From Marinagarivorans algicola (GTDB taxonomy: Bacteria > Pseudomonadota > Gammaproteobacteria > Pseudomonadales > Cellvibrionaceae), in assembly GCF_001292705.1 (NCBI RefSeq), contig NZ_LGAK01000009.1, forward strand, positions 103,969 to 167,968: a DNA stretch of 64,000 nt. The letters are read 5' to 3'. The notes below the pieces were generated by a model. It saw only the letters and a list, made by a program, of their open reading frames with translations, was not told the origin of the DNA and did not search any database. The position numbers and the translations under genes are program-made. The first letter of the stretch is position 1. Every line of letters starts with the position of its first letter. This document shows, in pieces, positions 42,893 to 52,077 of the stretch.

Positions 42893-43360
42893 ATGAAAAA
42901 AGACACCTTAATGAGTATTGGACAAGTGGCTGAGCGTACTGGCGCTGCAGTTTCGGCTATTCGATTTTACGCTGATGAGCAATTATTGCCCGTCAACAGA
43001 ACGACGGGCGGACGGCGATTATTTGAGCGCTCGGTGATTCGTCGAGTATCGTTTATTCTCATATCGCAGCAATTAGGTTACTCGCTATCCCATATTAAGC
43101 AGGTATTAGCTTCACTGCCCAATGAGCGAACACCCACCAAAGCCGATTGGGAGAAGCTAAGTCGTGGCTTTGCGAAAGATATCGATCAAAAAGTAGCGCA
43201 GTTACAAACGCTCAAAGCATCCCTGTCTACCTGTATCGGCTGCGGCTGCTTATCATTGCAAAAATGTAGACTGTATAACCCTGATGACAAAATCAATCAG
43301 CGAGGCTCAGGACCGCGATACTTGTTGGGCGATAGCGCCGTTGACCTTGAAGAAATGTAG
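42893..43360 (+). CDS. soxR: Redox-sensitive transcriptional activator SoxR
   Basis: A 155-residue MerR-family regulator. The N-terminal winged helix has IGQVAERTGAAVSAIRFYADEQLLP and a GGRRLFERSVIRRVSFI segment, followed by a dimerisation helix and the [2Fe-2S] cluster motif CIGCGCLSLQKC (near residues 119-130). Oxidation of the cluster by redox-cycling compounds or superoxide switches SoxR on. It is divergent from the VOC gene with a perfect SoxR box between, so regulator and target form a self-contained module. No soxS is expected in this group. An alternative start is ATG 42911. Confidence 0.96.
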   Translation: MKKDTLMSIGQVAERTGAAVSAIRFYADEQLLPVNRTTGGRRLFERSVIRRVSFILISQQLGYSLSHIKQVLASLPNERTPTKADWEKLSRGFAKDIDQKVAQLQTLKASLSTCIGCGCLSLQKCRLYNPDDKINQRGSGPRYLLGDSAVDLEEM

Positions 43361-43543
43361 CGTGGACTATAGTCCGTACTGAGAAATGAGTGACTATCAT
43401 TAATCGTGAGGCGAGCTTGCTATATAGACTGTTACAGGTCCAATAATCGATATCAGCTCAGGATATCTATTATTTACTTGGCCTCCTATCAATAAATTTT
43501 CTGGTTGTCATACCCCATATGGGTCGTTTGGCGCTTAGGATTT

Positions 43544-43571
43544 TGACATAAAAGTGTCACATTAATGTCAA
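43544..43571 (+). promoter_or_regulatory. Pho-box-like array upstream of the alkaline phosphatases
   Basis: TGACA (43544-43548), TGTCA (43555-43559) and TGTCA (43566-43570) recur with an exact 11-bp period and AT-rich spacers, as in PhoB direct repeats. An AT-rich -10 candidate (TATATAT near 43580) follows at the expected distance. The gene 75 bp downstream is an alkaline phosphatase. Confidence 0.7.
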
Positions 43572-43646
43572 AAAACTTTTATATATGTACTGCACAATAT
43601 TATCTTAATTATTGATTTCACATTTTTAGATAATATTAGGTTGAAT

Positions 43647-45236
43647 ATGAAAGTGATCAAAAAAGGTTTGTCGATCATGATTGCGAGCATAGTATCTCCG
43701 CTAGCCTTCTCAGCGGTGACACCAGAAGCTCAAAAAAATAATGATTGGTATAAAGAAGGGCAAGCCAAAATAGTTGAAAAATTACAGCAAGCCCGACCCA
43801 CAAAAGCAAAAAATGTTATTTTATTTGTGGGTGATGGTATGGGCGTCTCTACATTAACCGCCGCGCGTATATTAAAAGGTCAGTTAGCTGGGAAATCGGG
43901 TGAAGAAGGCTATCTAAGTTTTGAGACATTTCCTTATTCAGCACTTGTGAAAACCTACAATGTGGATGCGCAGACCCCCGATTCAGCCGGTACTATGACA
44001 GCCATGATGAGCGGTCTAAAAACCGATGCCGGTGTGCTGGGTGTTAATGAAGATGTTGAGCGCGGTAAGTGTGCCTCGGTGAAGGGTAATGAGGTGATAA
44101 CCGCGTTGGAATTGGCTGAAATCAAAGGCTTATCAACAGGCCTGTTATCGACGGCGCGTATTACCCACGCTACACCAGCGGCAGCTTATGCCAAATCGGC
44201 AGATCGTAACTGGGAAGATATCTCGGATATGAAAATTGACGATCATGCAGAGCGTGCCGACTGTGAAGATATTGCCTTGCAATTGGTTAATTTTGAAAAA
44301 AATCTTGAGCAGCGTTATGCCGGTGTTGATGTGGATGGTATTGATGTTGTGATGGGTGGCGGTCGTCGTCACTTTTTACCTAAGGATAAGGCTTTTAATA
44401 GTATCGATGCTGTGAGTGATATTGAGGGCGATCGTACCGATAGCCGCAATTTAGTTGCTGAGTGGAGCGCGCTCTATCCTAATGGCCAATATATTATGGA
44501 CCAGACAGGCTTTGATGCGATTGATACCGAAAAAACCGAACGACTATTCGGCTTATTTAATGAGTCGCATATGCAGTACGAAGCCGACAGAACCAATGAT
44601 GTTGCAGGTGAGCCCAGCCTGTCACAAATGACGACCACTGCGATTCAGATTCTTGATAACAACGAAAAGGGTTATTTTTTAACAGTTGAATCTGGTCGTA
44701 TTGATCATGGTCATCATGCCGGTAGTGCTAGTACCGCATTACATGATGCGATTGAATTTTCGAATGCTGTACAGGCTGCGCTAGATGCAACCAATGATGA
44801 AGAAACCTTAATTATTGTAACTGCTGATCACAGCCATGTGTTTACTATTGCTGGCTATCCTAAACGTGGCAACCCTATTCTTGGAAAAGTGGTTGGCATT
44901 GGTGCCACAGAGCCTAGTAAAGCATTAGATGGTAACCCGTATACGACACTGGGTTATAGCAACGGCCTTGGTTTTAGAGATTTAGGTGCCGAAACGAACG
45001 CGGATGCTATTTATTCATTGGATGCTGTAGTCGGTAGGCAGGATATGACCGACATTGATACAACAGCGGCGGGTTATCACCAAGAGGCTACGGTGCCATT
45101 AGGTAGTGAAACACATGCTGGTGAAGATGTCGCTATTCACACCTCAGGCCCTGGGGCACACTTTATTCAAGGTACTGTTGAGCAAAGTGTTGTGTTCCAT
45201 TTGATTGATCGCGCTCTTGGTTTAGTTGGTCAATAG
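43647..45236 (+). CDS. phoA: Periplasmic alkaline phosphatase (PhoA-like)
   Basis: About 529 residues with a Sec signal (cleavage after SPLAFSA). Catalytic features are: first metal site FVGDGMGVST; nucleophile Ser in TPDSAGTMTAMMSG; VESGRIDHGHHAG; TADHSH; and the C-terminal GSETHAGEDV. The family hydrolyses phosphomonoesters in the periplasm using two Zn and one Mg. The Pho-box-like array upstream suggests induction by phosphate starvation. It is followed after 17 bp by a paralogue, so the two are probably one operon. The ATG at 43647 follows an AGG ribosome binding site. Confidence 0.93.
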   Translation: MKVIKKGLSIMIASIVSPLAFSAVTPEAQKNNDWYKEGQAKIVEKLQQARPTKAKNVILFVGDGMGVSTLTAARILKGQLAGKSGEEGYLSFETFPYSALVKTYNVDAQTPDSAGTMTAMMSGLKTDAGVLGVNEDVERGKCASVKGNEVITALELAEIKGLSTGLLSTARITHATPAAAYAKSADRNWEDISDMKIDDHAERADCEDIALQLVNFEKNLEQRYAGVDVDGIDVVMGGGRRHFLPKDKAFNSIDAVSDIEGDRTDSRNLVAEWSALYPNGQYIMDQTGFDAIDTEKTERLFGLFNESHMQYEADRTNDVAGEPSLSQMTTTAIQILDNNEKGYFLTVESGRIDHGHHAGSASTALHDAIEFSNAVQAALDATNDEETLIIVTADHSHVFTIAGYPKRGNPILGKVVGIGATEPSKALDGNPYTTLGYSNGLGFRDLGAETNADAIYSLDAVVGRQDMTDIDTTAAGYHQEATVPLGSETHAGEDVAIHTSGPGAHFIQGTVEQSVVFHLIDRALGLVGQ

Positions 45237-45253
45237 GCCATAAGGATTTCATC

Positions 45254-47107
45254 ATGAATAAATATATATTATCAGCAGTGAGTACTTCGTTAGTTCTTGG
45301 TTTATCGGCATGCGGTAGCGGTGGTGGTGGGGCGAATAAGCCGGCAACGCTGACCAATGAAATTGCACTAGCGGTGGGCAATGAAAATTGCATTAACGGT
45401 GGTATGCAAATTGATACCGGAGTCGATACCAATGGTGATGCAACCTTAAGTCAGTCAGAAGTCACTGCGACGAGTTATACATGCTTACCTGAGCCAACGG
45501 TCGACAAGGCTTTATTGGCAACCAGTACCAATAATACTTGGTTTAAAGCAGGCTCTGCCGAAATAAAGGCTGCCGAAGAAATTTGGGCAAAAATAGATAG
45601 TCAGCTCGCAGGTAACAGTAATGTTGCTATTGCTGAAGTGTCGACTGAGGCGCAATTAAATGCACTGAAAGGCGCTGCTAAAAATGTGATTTTATTTGTA
45701 GGCGATGGTATGGGTGTATCGACCGTTACCGCTGCGCGTATTTTAGATGGCCAAAATAAAGGTATGATGGGTGAAGAGAATCAACTCAGTTTTGATCAAT
45801 TCCCATTTGCGGGCTTGGCAAAAACATATAATGTTGATGCGCAAACGCCCGACTCAGCCGGTACAATGACAGCAATGATGTCGGGAGTTAAAACTGATGC
45901 CGGTGTCTTGGGCGTCGATGAAAATGTTGTGCGTGGTCAATGTGCCAGTACTAAAGGCATTGAAATGATTACCGCATTAGAGCTTGCTGAAATTGCTGGT
46001 AAATCGACAGGTATTATTTCTACCGCACGTATTACTCATGCAACACCGGCAGCCGCTTATGCCAAGTCGGCAGATCGTAATTGGGAAGATATCTCGGATA
46101 TGAAAATTGATGAGTTCCCAGAGCGTGCCGATTGCGAAGATATTGCTTTGCAATTAATTAACTTTGAAAAAAATCTAGAAACCCGCTATGCCGGCGTTAA
46201 TGTAGATGGCATTGATGTGGTCATGGGTGGCGGCCGTCGCCACTTTTTACCTAAAGATGCTAGCTATAACAGTATTGATGCCAGCAGTGCTGTTGAAGGC
46301 GATCGTACTGATGGGCGCGACCTAACAGCTGAGTGGCAGGCTAAATATACAGAAGGGGCTTATGTGGTCGATCAATCCTCTTTTGAGGCTATTGATGCAG
46401 CGACAACATCAAAAGTTTTTGGTTTATTTAATGAGTCTCATATGCAATATGAGGCTGATCGCGCGAATGATATTGCGGGTGAACCAAGCCTTTCACAAAT
46501 GACTGCAAAAGCGATCGATGTACTGGATAATAACGATAAAGGGTTTTTCTTAACGATTGAATCTGGCCGTATCGATCATGCGCATCATGCTGGTAATGCG
46601 TATAACGCATTAAATGATGCGATTGAGTTATCGAAAGCAGTACAGGTTGCTGTGGATGCAACTAATCAAGAGGACACCTTGATTATTGTGACTGCGGATC
46701 ATAGTCATGTATTTACTATTGCCGGTTACCCCAAGCGCGGTAATCCTATACTGGGTAAAGTGGTTGGCATTGGTGCTACTGAGCCGAGTTTGGGTTTAGA
46801 TGATATGCCTTATACTACGGTAGGTTATGCGAATGGCCTTGGCTTTAGAGATCTTGGTGATGAGACCAACGCCGATAAAGCCTATGAAGCGACAGCAGTC
46901 ACAGGGCGTGTTGACTTAACGGATGTTGATACCTTGGCACCGGGATTTCATCAGGAATCGCTAGTGCCGCTGGGTAGTGAAACCCATGCTGGCGAGGATG
47001 TGGGTGTCTTTGCGATCGGTCCTGGCGCGCATTTAATTACCGGCACAAATGAGCAAAGTTTATTATTTCACGTGATGAATCACGCAGCTAACCTGTCTGC
47101 TCAATAA
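45254..47107 (+). CDS. Alkaline phosphatase paralogue, lipoprotein with an N-terminal extra module
   Basis: A 617-residue paralogue of the preceding enzyme, similar over its last ~480 residues and with all catalytic motifs (FVGDGMGVST, TPDSAGTMTAMMSG, ESGRIDHAHHAG, TADHSH, GSETHAGEDV). It has a lipoprotein signal (LSACGSGGGG) and a ~45-residue module ending in CINGGMQIDTGVDTNGDATL and SYTC, a short repeat common in secreted proteins of marine bacteria. It should therefore be tethered to the outer membrane. An AAGGA ribosome binding site precedes the ATG. Confidence 0.93.
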   Translation: MNKYILSAVSTSLVLGLSACGSGGGGANKPATLTNEIALAVGNENCINGGMQIDTGVDTNGDATLSQSEVTATSYTCLPEPTVDKALLATSTNNTWFKAGSAEIKAAEEIWAKIDSQLAGNSNVAIAEVSTEAQLNALKGAAKNVILFVGDGMGVSTVTAARILDGQNKGMMGEENQLSFDQFPFAGLAKTYNVDAQTPDSAGTMTAMMSGVKTDAGVLGVDENVVRGQCASTKGIEMITALELAEIAGKSTGIISTARITHATPAAAYAKSADRNWEDISDMKIDEFPERADCEDIALQLINFEKNLETRYAGVNVDGIDVVMGGGRRHFLPKDASYNSIDASSAVEGDRTDGRDLTAEWQAKYTEGAYVVDQSSFEAIDAATTSKVFGLFNESHMQYEADRANDIAGEPSLSQMTAKAIDVLDNNDKGFFLTIESGRIDHAHHAGNAYNALNDAIELSKAVQVAVDATNQEDTLIIVTADHSHVFTIAGYPKRGNPILGKVVGIGATEPSLGLDDMPYTTVGYANGLGFRDLGDETNADKAYEATAVTGRVDLTDVDTLAPGFHQESLVPLGSETHAGEDVGVFAIGPGAHLITGTNEQSLLFHVMNHAANLSAQ

Positions 47108-47131
47108 TACGACACCTAAAATAATACTGCC

Positions 47132-47172
47132 CCTGCAATAATATGAGCGTTCACATTATTGCAGGTTTTTTT
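47132..47172 (+). terminator. Intrinsic terminator of the phosphatase operon
   Basis: Stem CCTGCAATAAT with ATTATTGCAGG around a ~17-nt loop that can itself pair (ATG/CAC region), followed by seven T residues. Confidence 0.88.
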
Positions 47173-47240
47173 GACTATGCAGTTAGGATGAGGGGGCTAA
47201 TGGATTATTTTGTGCATTTAAGCACCCAATTTTTAGTATT
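47172..47240 (+). repeat. Relic of the inverted-repeat element (left half)
   Basis: GACTATGCAG, GGGGCTAATGGATTATTTT and GCATTTAAGCACC align with the left half of the dispersed element (TAACTATTCAG, GATGGATTATTTTCTGG, CATTTAAGCGCC). No right end is found before the next gene. Confidence 0.5.
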
Positions 47241-47291
47241 GCTGATCAGTGACAGTATTGCTCAATAGTGAATTTTTTAAGATGTGATTGT

Positions 47292-48017
47292 ATGAAATAT
47301 GTATGGGCGATGGCCACTTTATTACTATCCCTTTTGGCTTCGGCAAATGATAATTGCCCCTCAGACACTGTTATGGCAACTTATCGTATTGAGCAACATA
47401 ATGCGTCGCCAGCTTCTAGTGTCAAAAATGAATTAATTTTATTGCGTTACAATAATAACGCTGTGCATATTAACGATAAAAAAATGGCCACACAGTGGAC
47501 TCATTTATCGGGTAAGCATATGAAGAAAACGTCGTACTTTATGGATGATTTACGTGCTATTGAATATGACGTCACTCCCGTGTCATCTGAGCAGGCATGG
47601 CGTTATCATGCTCAGCTGTTACACCCGTCTTTTAAAGAGCGTGCAAGTTTGCTTACAACAAAGGGTTCAGGCTGTAACATGTTAGAGCACTACCAGCAAA
47701 AAACACAGGCAAAAACGATTGATGTGTGGTGGTACCCTCATAAGCAGCTTGTTAAACGTATTGAGAGTAAGCAGGCTAATCAAACCGTTACATGGTTGCT
47801 GTTAGATAGCGTGCATGATGATGCAATTGTCCAACAGTATTTTAGTGAGTTGTATGCCTACCAAACAACCGATTTTGCCGATATTGGTGATAATGAATCC
47901 GATCCTTTTTTTAGAAAGATGATTAACTTAGGTTTTGTAGAGCACGGCGCTACGGGTTTTTATGACACCAATGGTAATACCTTGCCGGCTGGTAATCATT
48001 CAGGGCACCAGCATTAA
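47292..48017 (+). CDS. Secreted hypothetical protein downstream of the phosphatases
   Basis: About 241 residues from ATG 47292, giving MKYVWAMATLLLSLLASAND, a typical Sec signal. The TTG-initiated longer form is unlikely. Four Cys are present in the ORF, at least two of them in the mature part (NCPSD, GSGCNML), together with Trp-rich strands (IDVWWYPHKQLVKRI), and the protein ends in a His-rich tail (HSGHQH) that could bind metal. I do not recognise a family. Separation from the phosphatases by a terminator implies its own promoter. A link with phosphate or metal metabolism is only suggested by position. Confidence 0.7.
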   Translation: MKYVWAMATLLLSLLASANDNCPSDTVMATYRIEQHNASPASSVKNELILLRYNNNAVHINDKKMATQWTHLSGKHMKKTSYFMDDLRAIEYDVTPVSSEQAWRYHAQLLHPSFKERASLLTTKGSGCNMLEHYQQKTQAKTIDVWWYPHKQLVKRIESKQANQTVTWLLLDSVHDDAIVQQYFSELYAYQTTDFADIGDNESDPFFRKMINLGFVEHGATGFYDTNGNTLPAGNHSGHQH

Positions 48018-48079
48018 ACTGGTTGGAAATGAAATCATCATGTATTAATGTTCAGTCTCACTATCCCTGAATAATCGCT

Positions 48080-48123
48080 ATAAAGCCCAGTCTATTAAAA
48101 TAGATCTGGGCTTTATGGTTTTT
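48080..48123 (+). terminator. Intrinsic terminator after the secreted hypothetical gene
   Basis: Stem TAAAGCCCAG/CTGGGCTTTA, extended by TCTA/TAGA around a TTAAAA loop (one bulged T), followed by a T-rich stretch (ATGGTTTTT). Confidence 0.85.
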
Positions 48124-48168
48124 GGATTAGCCTGTAATGGGTAAGTGATTGTCGCGATTTAGACAAAC

Positions 48169-48405
48169 TAAACAATTTTAGCCAAGTTGAAAAATTTCAC
48201 CTGATAGGGTATTGATGGATTATTTTCTGGGTATTTAAGCGCCGGACCCTGCAGGGAAAGCAAGGGTTAGACACTGCATCTGCATGGGGGGATGTAAGAT
48301 TAGACTTTGCAGGAGCACACAGCCGAGGATCACAAAGTCGCCGAGGGCTTGAACGGGCCATACAATGATTGATTAGTGCACAATGTCGATACCTCTGAAT
48401 AGTTA
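48169..48405 (+). repeat. Dispersed inverted-repeat element, copy D
   Basis: About 237 bp with a degraded left end (TAAACAATTTTAGCC) and an intact right end (CTGAATAGTTA). Internal segments match copy A: CAAGTTGAAAAA, GATAGGGTATTGATGGATTA, GGGTATTTAAGCGCCGG, and CTTTGCAGGAGC in the middle. It lies between two converging genes. Confidence 0.8.
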
Positions 48406-48488
48406 TAAGTAATTTAAAGTACTGAGCGACATCAAAGAGTAGCATCACTATTGCAGAGGCGTCGAAGGTCTATGGGCTGTGTATTGCG

Positions 48489-49190
48489 CTAGCGTGGCTG
48501 TAGGTGACCTAGCATGCGCCTTTCGAGTTGTTTAAATACCGCTAAAATACCAAAGGTTAAACACAAGTAGATAATGCCTGCAAAAATAAACCCATCAAAG
48601 GGCGCATAATAGCGAGCATAAATGAGTCGGCCAGCATTAAGTAAATCAGCAATAGTTACCGTGGATGCAATAGCGCTAGCATGCAGCATAAATATGACCT
48701 CGTTAGAATATGCCGGTATTGCGCGGCGAAAGGCGCTGGGCAAAATAATGCGCTGCATGCGCTTGCCCCAGTTCATGCCGTACGCTTTGGCAGCTTCTAT
48801 TTCGCCTCTTGGTGTTGTTTCGATAGTGCCTCTAAATATCTCTGTGGTATAAGCGGCAGTATTTAAAGTGAAAGCAATTAAGCATGGGTAAAAGGCTTCT
48901 TTTAAAATGACCCACCAAAATGTTTGCTGTATGCCTTCTACTAATGCAACGCCATAATAAATCATGTATAGCTGCACCAATAAAGGGGTTCCGCGAAACA
49001 AATAAGTAAATGTCCAGATGGGGGTGTTAATCCATCGATTTTTGGATGTGCGTAAAATTGCCAGTGGTATAGCAATCACACCGCCAATGAGTAGCGATAA
49101 AAAAACCATTTGTATGGTGACAACAGTACCGTCCCAATAGGTCTGGTATGTGTCGGGGTTACTGAATATTTCGAGGGTAGATTCAAACAT
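48489..49190 (-). CDS. Basic amino-acid ABC transporter permease (HisM/AotM type)
   Basis: A 233-residue polar-amino-acid permease with about five membrane helices and the EAA loop, visible as GEIEAAKAYGMNWGKRMQRIILP. Segments LFRGTPLLVQLYMIYYG and YTTEIFRGTI are typical of the HisM branch. It pairs with the preceding permease (3-bp gap) to form the heterodimeric channel. It is the last gene of the operon ATPase-binding protein-permease-permease, with the same set of components as Pseudomonas aot and enterobacterial his loci. Confidence 0.92.
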   Translation of the reverse strand: MFESTLEIFSNPDTYQTYWDGTVVTIQMVFLSLLIGGVIAIPLAILRTSKNRWINTPIWTFTYLFRGTPLLVQLYMIYYGVALVEGIQQTFWWVILKEAFYPCLIAFTLNTAAYTTEIFRGTIETTPRGEIEAAKAYGMNWGKRMQRIILPSAFRRAIPAYSNEVIFMLHASAIASTVTIADLLNAGRLIYARYYAPFDGFIFAGIIYLCLTFGILAVFKQLERRMLGHLQPR

Positions 49191-49193
49191 GTT

Positions 49194-49901
49194 TTATCCT
49201 TTTACGACGCCAGCACTGTAAACGCTTGTAAGCTTTTTGAAAAACAAATCCGAGATCGCCGCTAATCCTAAATATACAATAGCTACAGGGATAAAAAACT
49301 TGAAAGGCTCGCCCGTCGATTTTGCCGCTTCAGTGGCTAAACGCACCATATCGGCTAAGCCTATAATGCTCACTAACGCGGTTGTCTTTAACAAAACTTG
49401 CCAGTTATTAGCGATACCAGGAATGGCATGGCGCATCATTTGCGGAAACATAATACGTTTGAATATTTTTATGTTACTCATGCCATAGGCTTTACCTGCC
49501 TCTATTTGCCCAACATCTACAGCCATAAATGCACCACGAAATGTTTCGGTCATATAAGCGCCAAAAATAAACCCAATTGTGAGTACACCGGCAAGGAATT
49601 CGTTAAATGGAAAGAAAATATCAATTGACCCGTCGCTAAAGTTATACAGCCAATCAAAAAATGTATTGACTATAATTTGGCCGCCAAAAAATAATAACAT
49701 CATCCAGACTAAATCGGGAACGCCGCGAATAATGGTGGTATAGGCTGTGGCCAACCCCTTGGCTAAAGTATTATTTGATAATTTCCCAACAGCACCTAGT
49801 AGCCCAAGTGTAAAAGCAATTATCAGTGATAAGGCTGCAAGCTCTATGGTGAGTAGGGCCCCTTGGAAAAGCCCCGGGCCATAACCTTCAAAATCAAACA
49901 T
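49194..49901 (-). CDS. Basic amino-acid ABC transporter permease (HisQ/AotQ type)
   Basis: A 235-residue membrane protein homologous to HisQ. It has RGVPDLVWMMLLFFGGQ, a central YMTETFRGAF and the EAA loop VGQIEAGKAYGMSNIKIFKRIMFPQ. It forms the channel with the adjacent permease. The stop is 3 bp before the next start, so translation is coupled. A short gap of ~77 bp separates it from the binding-protein gene. Confidence 0.93.
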   Translation of the reverse strand: MFDFEGYGPGLFQGALLTIELAALSLIIAFTLGLLGAVGKLSNNTLAKGLATAYTTIIRGVPDLVWMMLLFFGGQIIVNTFFDWLYNFSDGSIDIFFPFNEFLAGVLTIGFIFGAYMTETFRGAFMAVDVGQIEAGKAYGMSNIKIFKRIMFPQMMRHAIPGIANNWQVLLKTTALVSIIGLADMVRLATEAAKSTGEPFKFFIPVAIVYLGLAAISDLFFKKLTSVYSAGVVKG

Positions 49902-49978
49902 CGATCAGTCTCTTTGAGTCTTAAAAAGTAAAAGGGGAGAAGACCCCTTTACGGCTTTAATGTGATGAGTTCAATCAT

Positions 49979-50731
49979 TTAAATTTTGATGTCAAAATCG
50001 AAATAACGCTTCATGATATCGTCGTATTTACCATTTTTTTTGATGGTCTCTAATGCAGCAGAAACTTGTGCTTCAAGTTTGGCATCACGTTTACGAAAGG
50101 CCGCGCCAACGCCATTGCCAAAAATGCGCACAGGTTCTTTGACGAGTTCGCCGACTTGTACAATTTTAGAGCCTTCCTTAATAATACCCATGCCGACAGG
50201 TGCATCTACAAACATTGCATCCAGGCGACCGCTTTCAAGATCTAAAGCCATATCGTCAGCGGTGGTATAGCGCACCACTTCGGCGTCTGTTAAAAATTCA
50301 GTAATATAGGTGTCTTGGATGGTGGCGCGTTGTACGCCGATACGCTTGCCTTTTGAGGCAGTGGGGTCAAAGTTTGTAGCCGAAAAATAGGCTGAAGGTG
50401 TTGTGTAATAAGAGTTTGAAAATAATACGCGCTTTTTGCGTTCGTCATTAATGGACATGGAAGAAAAGATCATGTCATATTTCCGTGCAAGTAAACCCGG
50501 TATTAAACCGTCCCAAGCCTGCACCACCCATTCGCAATCTTTGCCGGTAATTTCTTTGCAAACTTCGTTGCCCAGTTCAATTTCGAAGCCCGTTAACGAG
50601 CCGTCGGGCGCTTTGTATTCGAAAGGTGGGTAAGGTGCATCAACACCTGCGCGAATAACGTCTTTGTTTTTAGCGTTGGCAGTATTGGCTAATACTAAAA
50701 GGCTAGCAGCCATGATGAGTAGTTTTTTCAT
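49979..50731 (-). CDS. Periplasmic Lys/Arg/Orn/His-type binding protein
   Basis: About 250 residues from the ATG with a GGAG ribosome binding site (MKKLLIMAASLLVLANTANA, a clean Sec signal). Mature features of the SBP type 3 family: IRAGVDAPYPPFEYKAPDGSL near the start, GFEIELGNEVCKEI, DGLIPGLLARKYDMIFSSMSI and GIGVQRATIQDTYI-type hinge sequence (as GKRIGVQRATIQDTYITEFL). Similarity is to the HisJ/ArgT/AotJ group. The exact amino acid cannot be decided from sequence alone; arginine/ornithine or histidine are most likely. Confidence 0.92.
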   Translation of the reverse strand: MKKLLIMAASLLVLANTANAKNKDVIRAGVDAPYPPFEYKAPDGSLTGFEIELGNEVCKEITGKDCEWVVQAWDGLIPGLLARKYDMIFSSMSINDERKKRVLFSNSYYTTPSAYFSATNFDPTASKGKRIGVQRATIQDTYITEFLTDAEVVRYTTADDMALDLESGRLDAMFVDAPVGMGIIKEGSKIVQVGELVKEPVRIFGNGVGAAFRKRDAKLEAQVSAALETIKKNGKYDDIMKRYFDFDIKI

Positions 50732-50854
50732 GTTATATGCTCCACGTTGCAAAAATGAGGCGCTTGATAGCGCGGCTCATTAATATTGAATAATGACAGG
50801 GGGTAATAAGCGTATATTTATAGCGTTATTTTAAAAGATAAGCATTTCATATGT

Positions 50855-51628
50855 TTAATATTTGGGTGATAAAAATTGTTGCATTCTGTTTGAGCTAGGG
50901 TTCTCAAAAACATCCTTAGGTTTACCTTGCTCCTCGATGATACCTTCATGTAAATAAACAACATGATTTGAGACGTCTTTGGCAAAGGACATTTCGTGGG
51001 TCACGACAATCATTGTTCGGCCTTCCTCGGCTAAACCGCGCATCACTTTTAAAACTTCACCGACCAGTTCAGGGTCGAGAGCCGAGGTTGGCTCATCAAA
51101 TAGCATGACTTCAGGATTCATAGCCAATGCTCGTGCAATCGCTGCACGTTGTTGTTGGCCGCCCGACATGTGTGCCGGATAATAGTCTTTACGGTTATAT
51201 AAGCCCACGCGGTTTAAATGCTCTTTGGCTCGCTCGGTGGCCTCGGCTTTACTGATACCTAATACATTGACAGGTGCTTCAATAATGTTTTGCATAACTG
51301 TCATATGCGACCATAAATTAAAGCCTTGAAAGACCATCGACAAACGAGAGCGCATTTGCTCAACTTGGCGCATATTAGCAGGTCGTCTATTGCCGCGCTT
51401 ATCTGTTTTGAAATCAATGGTTTCGCCATGTACTTCAATATCCCCAGATGTTGGAATTTCTAAGAGGTTCATGCAGCGCAAAAAAGTCGACTTGCCAGAA
51501 CCCGATGAACCGATAAGCGAGATAACATCACCCTTACGCGCATTCATTGATATGCCTTTCAGTACTTTATGATCGCCAAATTGTTTGTGTATATCGTTAG
51601 CGACCAGTGCGGCGACATCTTCGGACAT
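50855..51628 (-). CDS. Basic amino-acid ABC transporter ATP-binding protein (HisP/AotP type)
   Basis: A 257-residue ATPase with Walker [17 protein letters not shown]-loop [13 protein letters not shown], signature [15 protein letters not shown], Walker [14 protein letters not shown] and H-loop VVTHEM. The insertion after the Walker A region ([21 protein letters not shown]) is typical of HisP. It is the first gene of the operon and is separated by ~120 bp from the binding-protein gene. Confidence 0.95.
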   Translation of the reverse strand: MSEDVAALVANDIHKQFGDHKVLKGISMNARKGDVISLIGSSGSGKSTFLRCMNLLEIPTSGDIEVHGETIDFKTDKRGNRRPANMRQVEQMRSRLSMVFQGFNLWSHMTVMQNIIEAPVNVLGISKAEATERAKEHLNRVGLYNRKDYYPAHMSGGQQQRAAIARALAMNPEVMLFDEPTSALDPELVGEVLKVMRGLAEEGRTMIVVTHEMSFAKDVSNHVVYLHEGIIEEQGKPKDVFENPSSNRMQQFLSPKY

Positions 51629-51820
51629 AGGGTTTTCCTCGTTTTCTTAGTCAGTGCTTAAAGAGCGAATCTGGACACTCTAAATGTAAATTGCTCTAAA
51701 ATGTATAAATTGTCTGTATTGTACTGGGTGATGCCGTTTTATCGGGCTTGCCAATACTGGTGAGCCTCACGGTATAGTCTATAGAGGTATATCGCGATTG
51801 GGTTGCGCATTTTAGGCAGC

Positions 51821-51895
51821 CTAAGTTGTCAGTACCTAAGTTGTCAGTACCCACGTTGTCAATACCTAAGTTGTCAATACCCAAGTTGTCAATAC
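51821..51895. repeat. Five 15-bp tandem repeats
   Basis: Five units of CTAAGTTGTCAGTAC with small variations (A for G at position 12, CC at the start). Unit length is exactly 15 bp. Confidence 0.92.
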
Positions 51896-52013
51896 ATAGC
51901 ATCGTGTGTGTGTTAGGTATTTTGATGCAAAGTCGTCTTTGCGCTGTTACGCCTGCTATGTGTATTGGCTTGTTGAGCAGGCACACGCGGTGGTTTTATC
52001 GATCGAGCCATTT

Positions 52014-52077
52014 AAGGGTCAGTATGATCGTGCCCCACTATGATCAAGGGTCGGTATGATCAAGGGTCAGTATGATC
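52014..52077. repeat. Four 16-bp tandem repeats
   Basis: Units AAGGGTCAGTATGATC, GTGCCCCACTATGATC, AAGGGTCGGTATGATC and AAGGGTCAGTATGATC in direct succession. The second unit is diverged on its left half. They are immediately followed by GAGGACACCCCAAAC. Confidence 0.92.

Noticed and set aside
51696..51986. Minus-strand 96-codon frame with IDNLG pentapeptides
   Set aside because: The repeat derives from a 15-bp tandem DNA array; the rest of the frame has no motif and no ribosome binding site.
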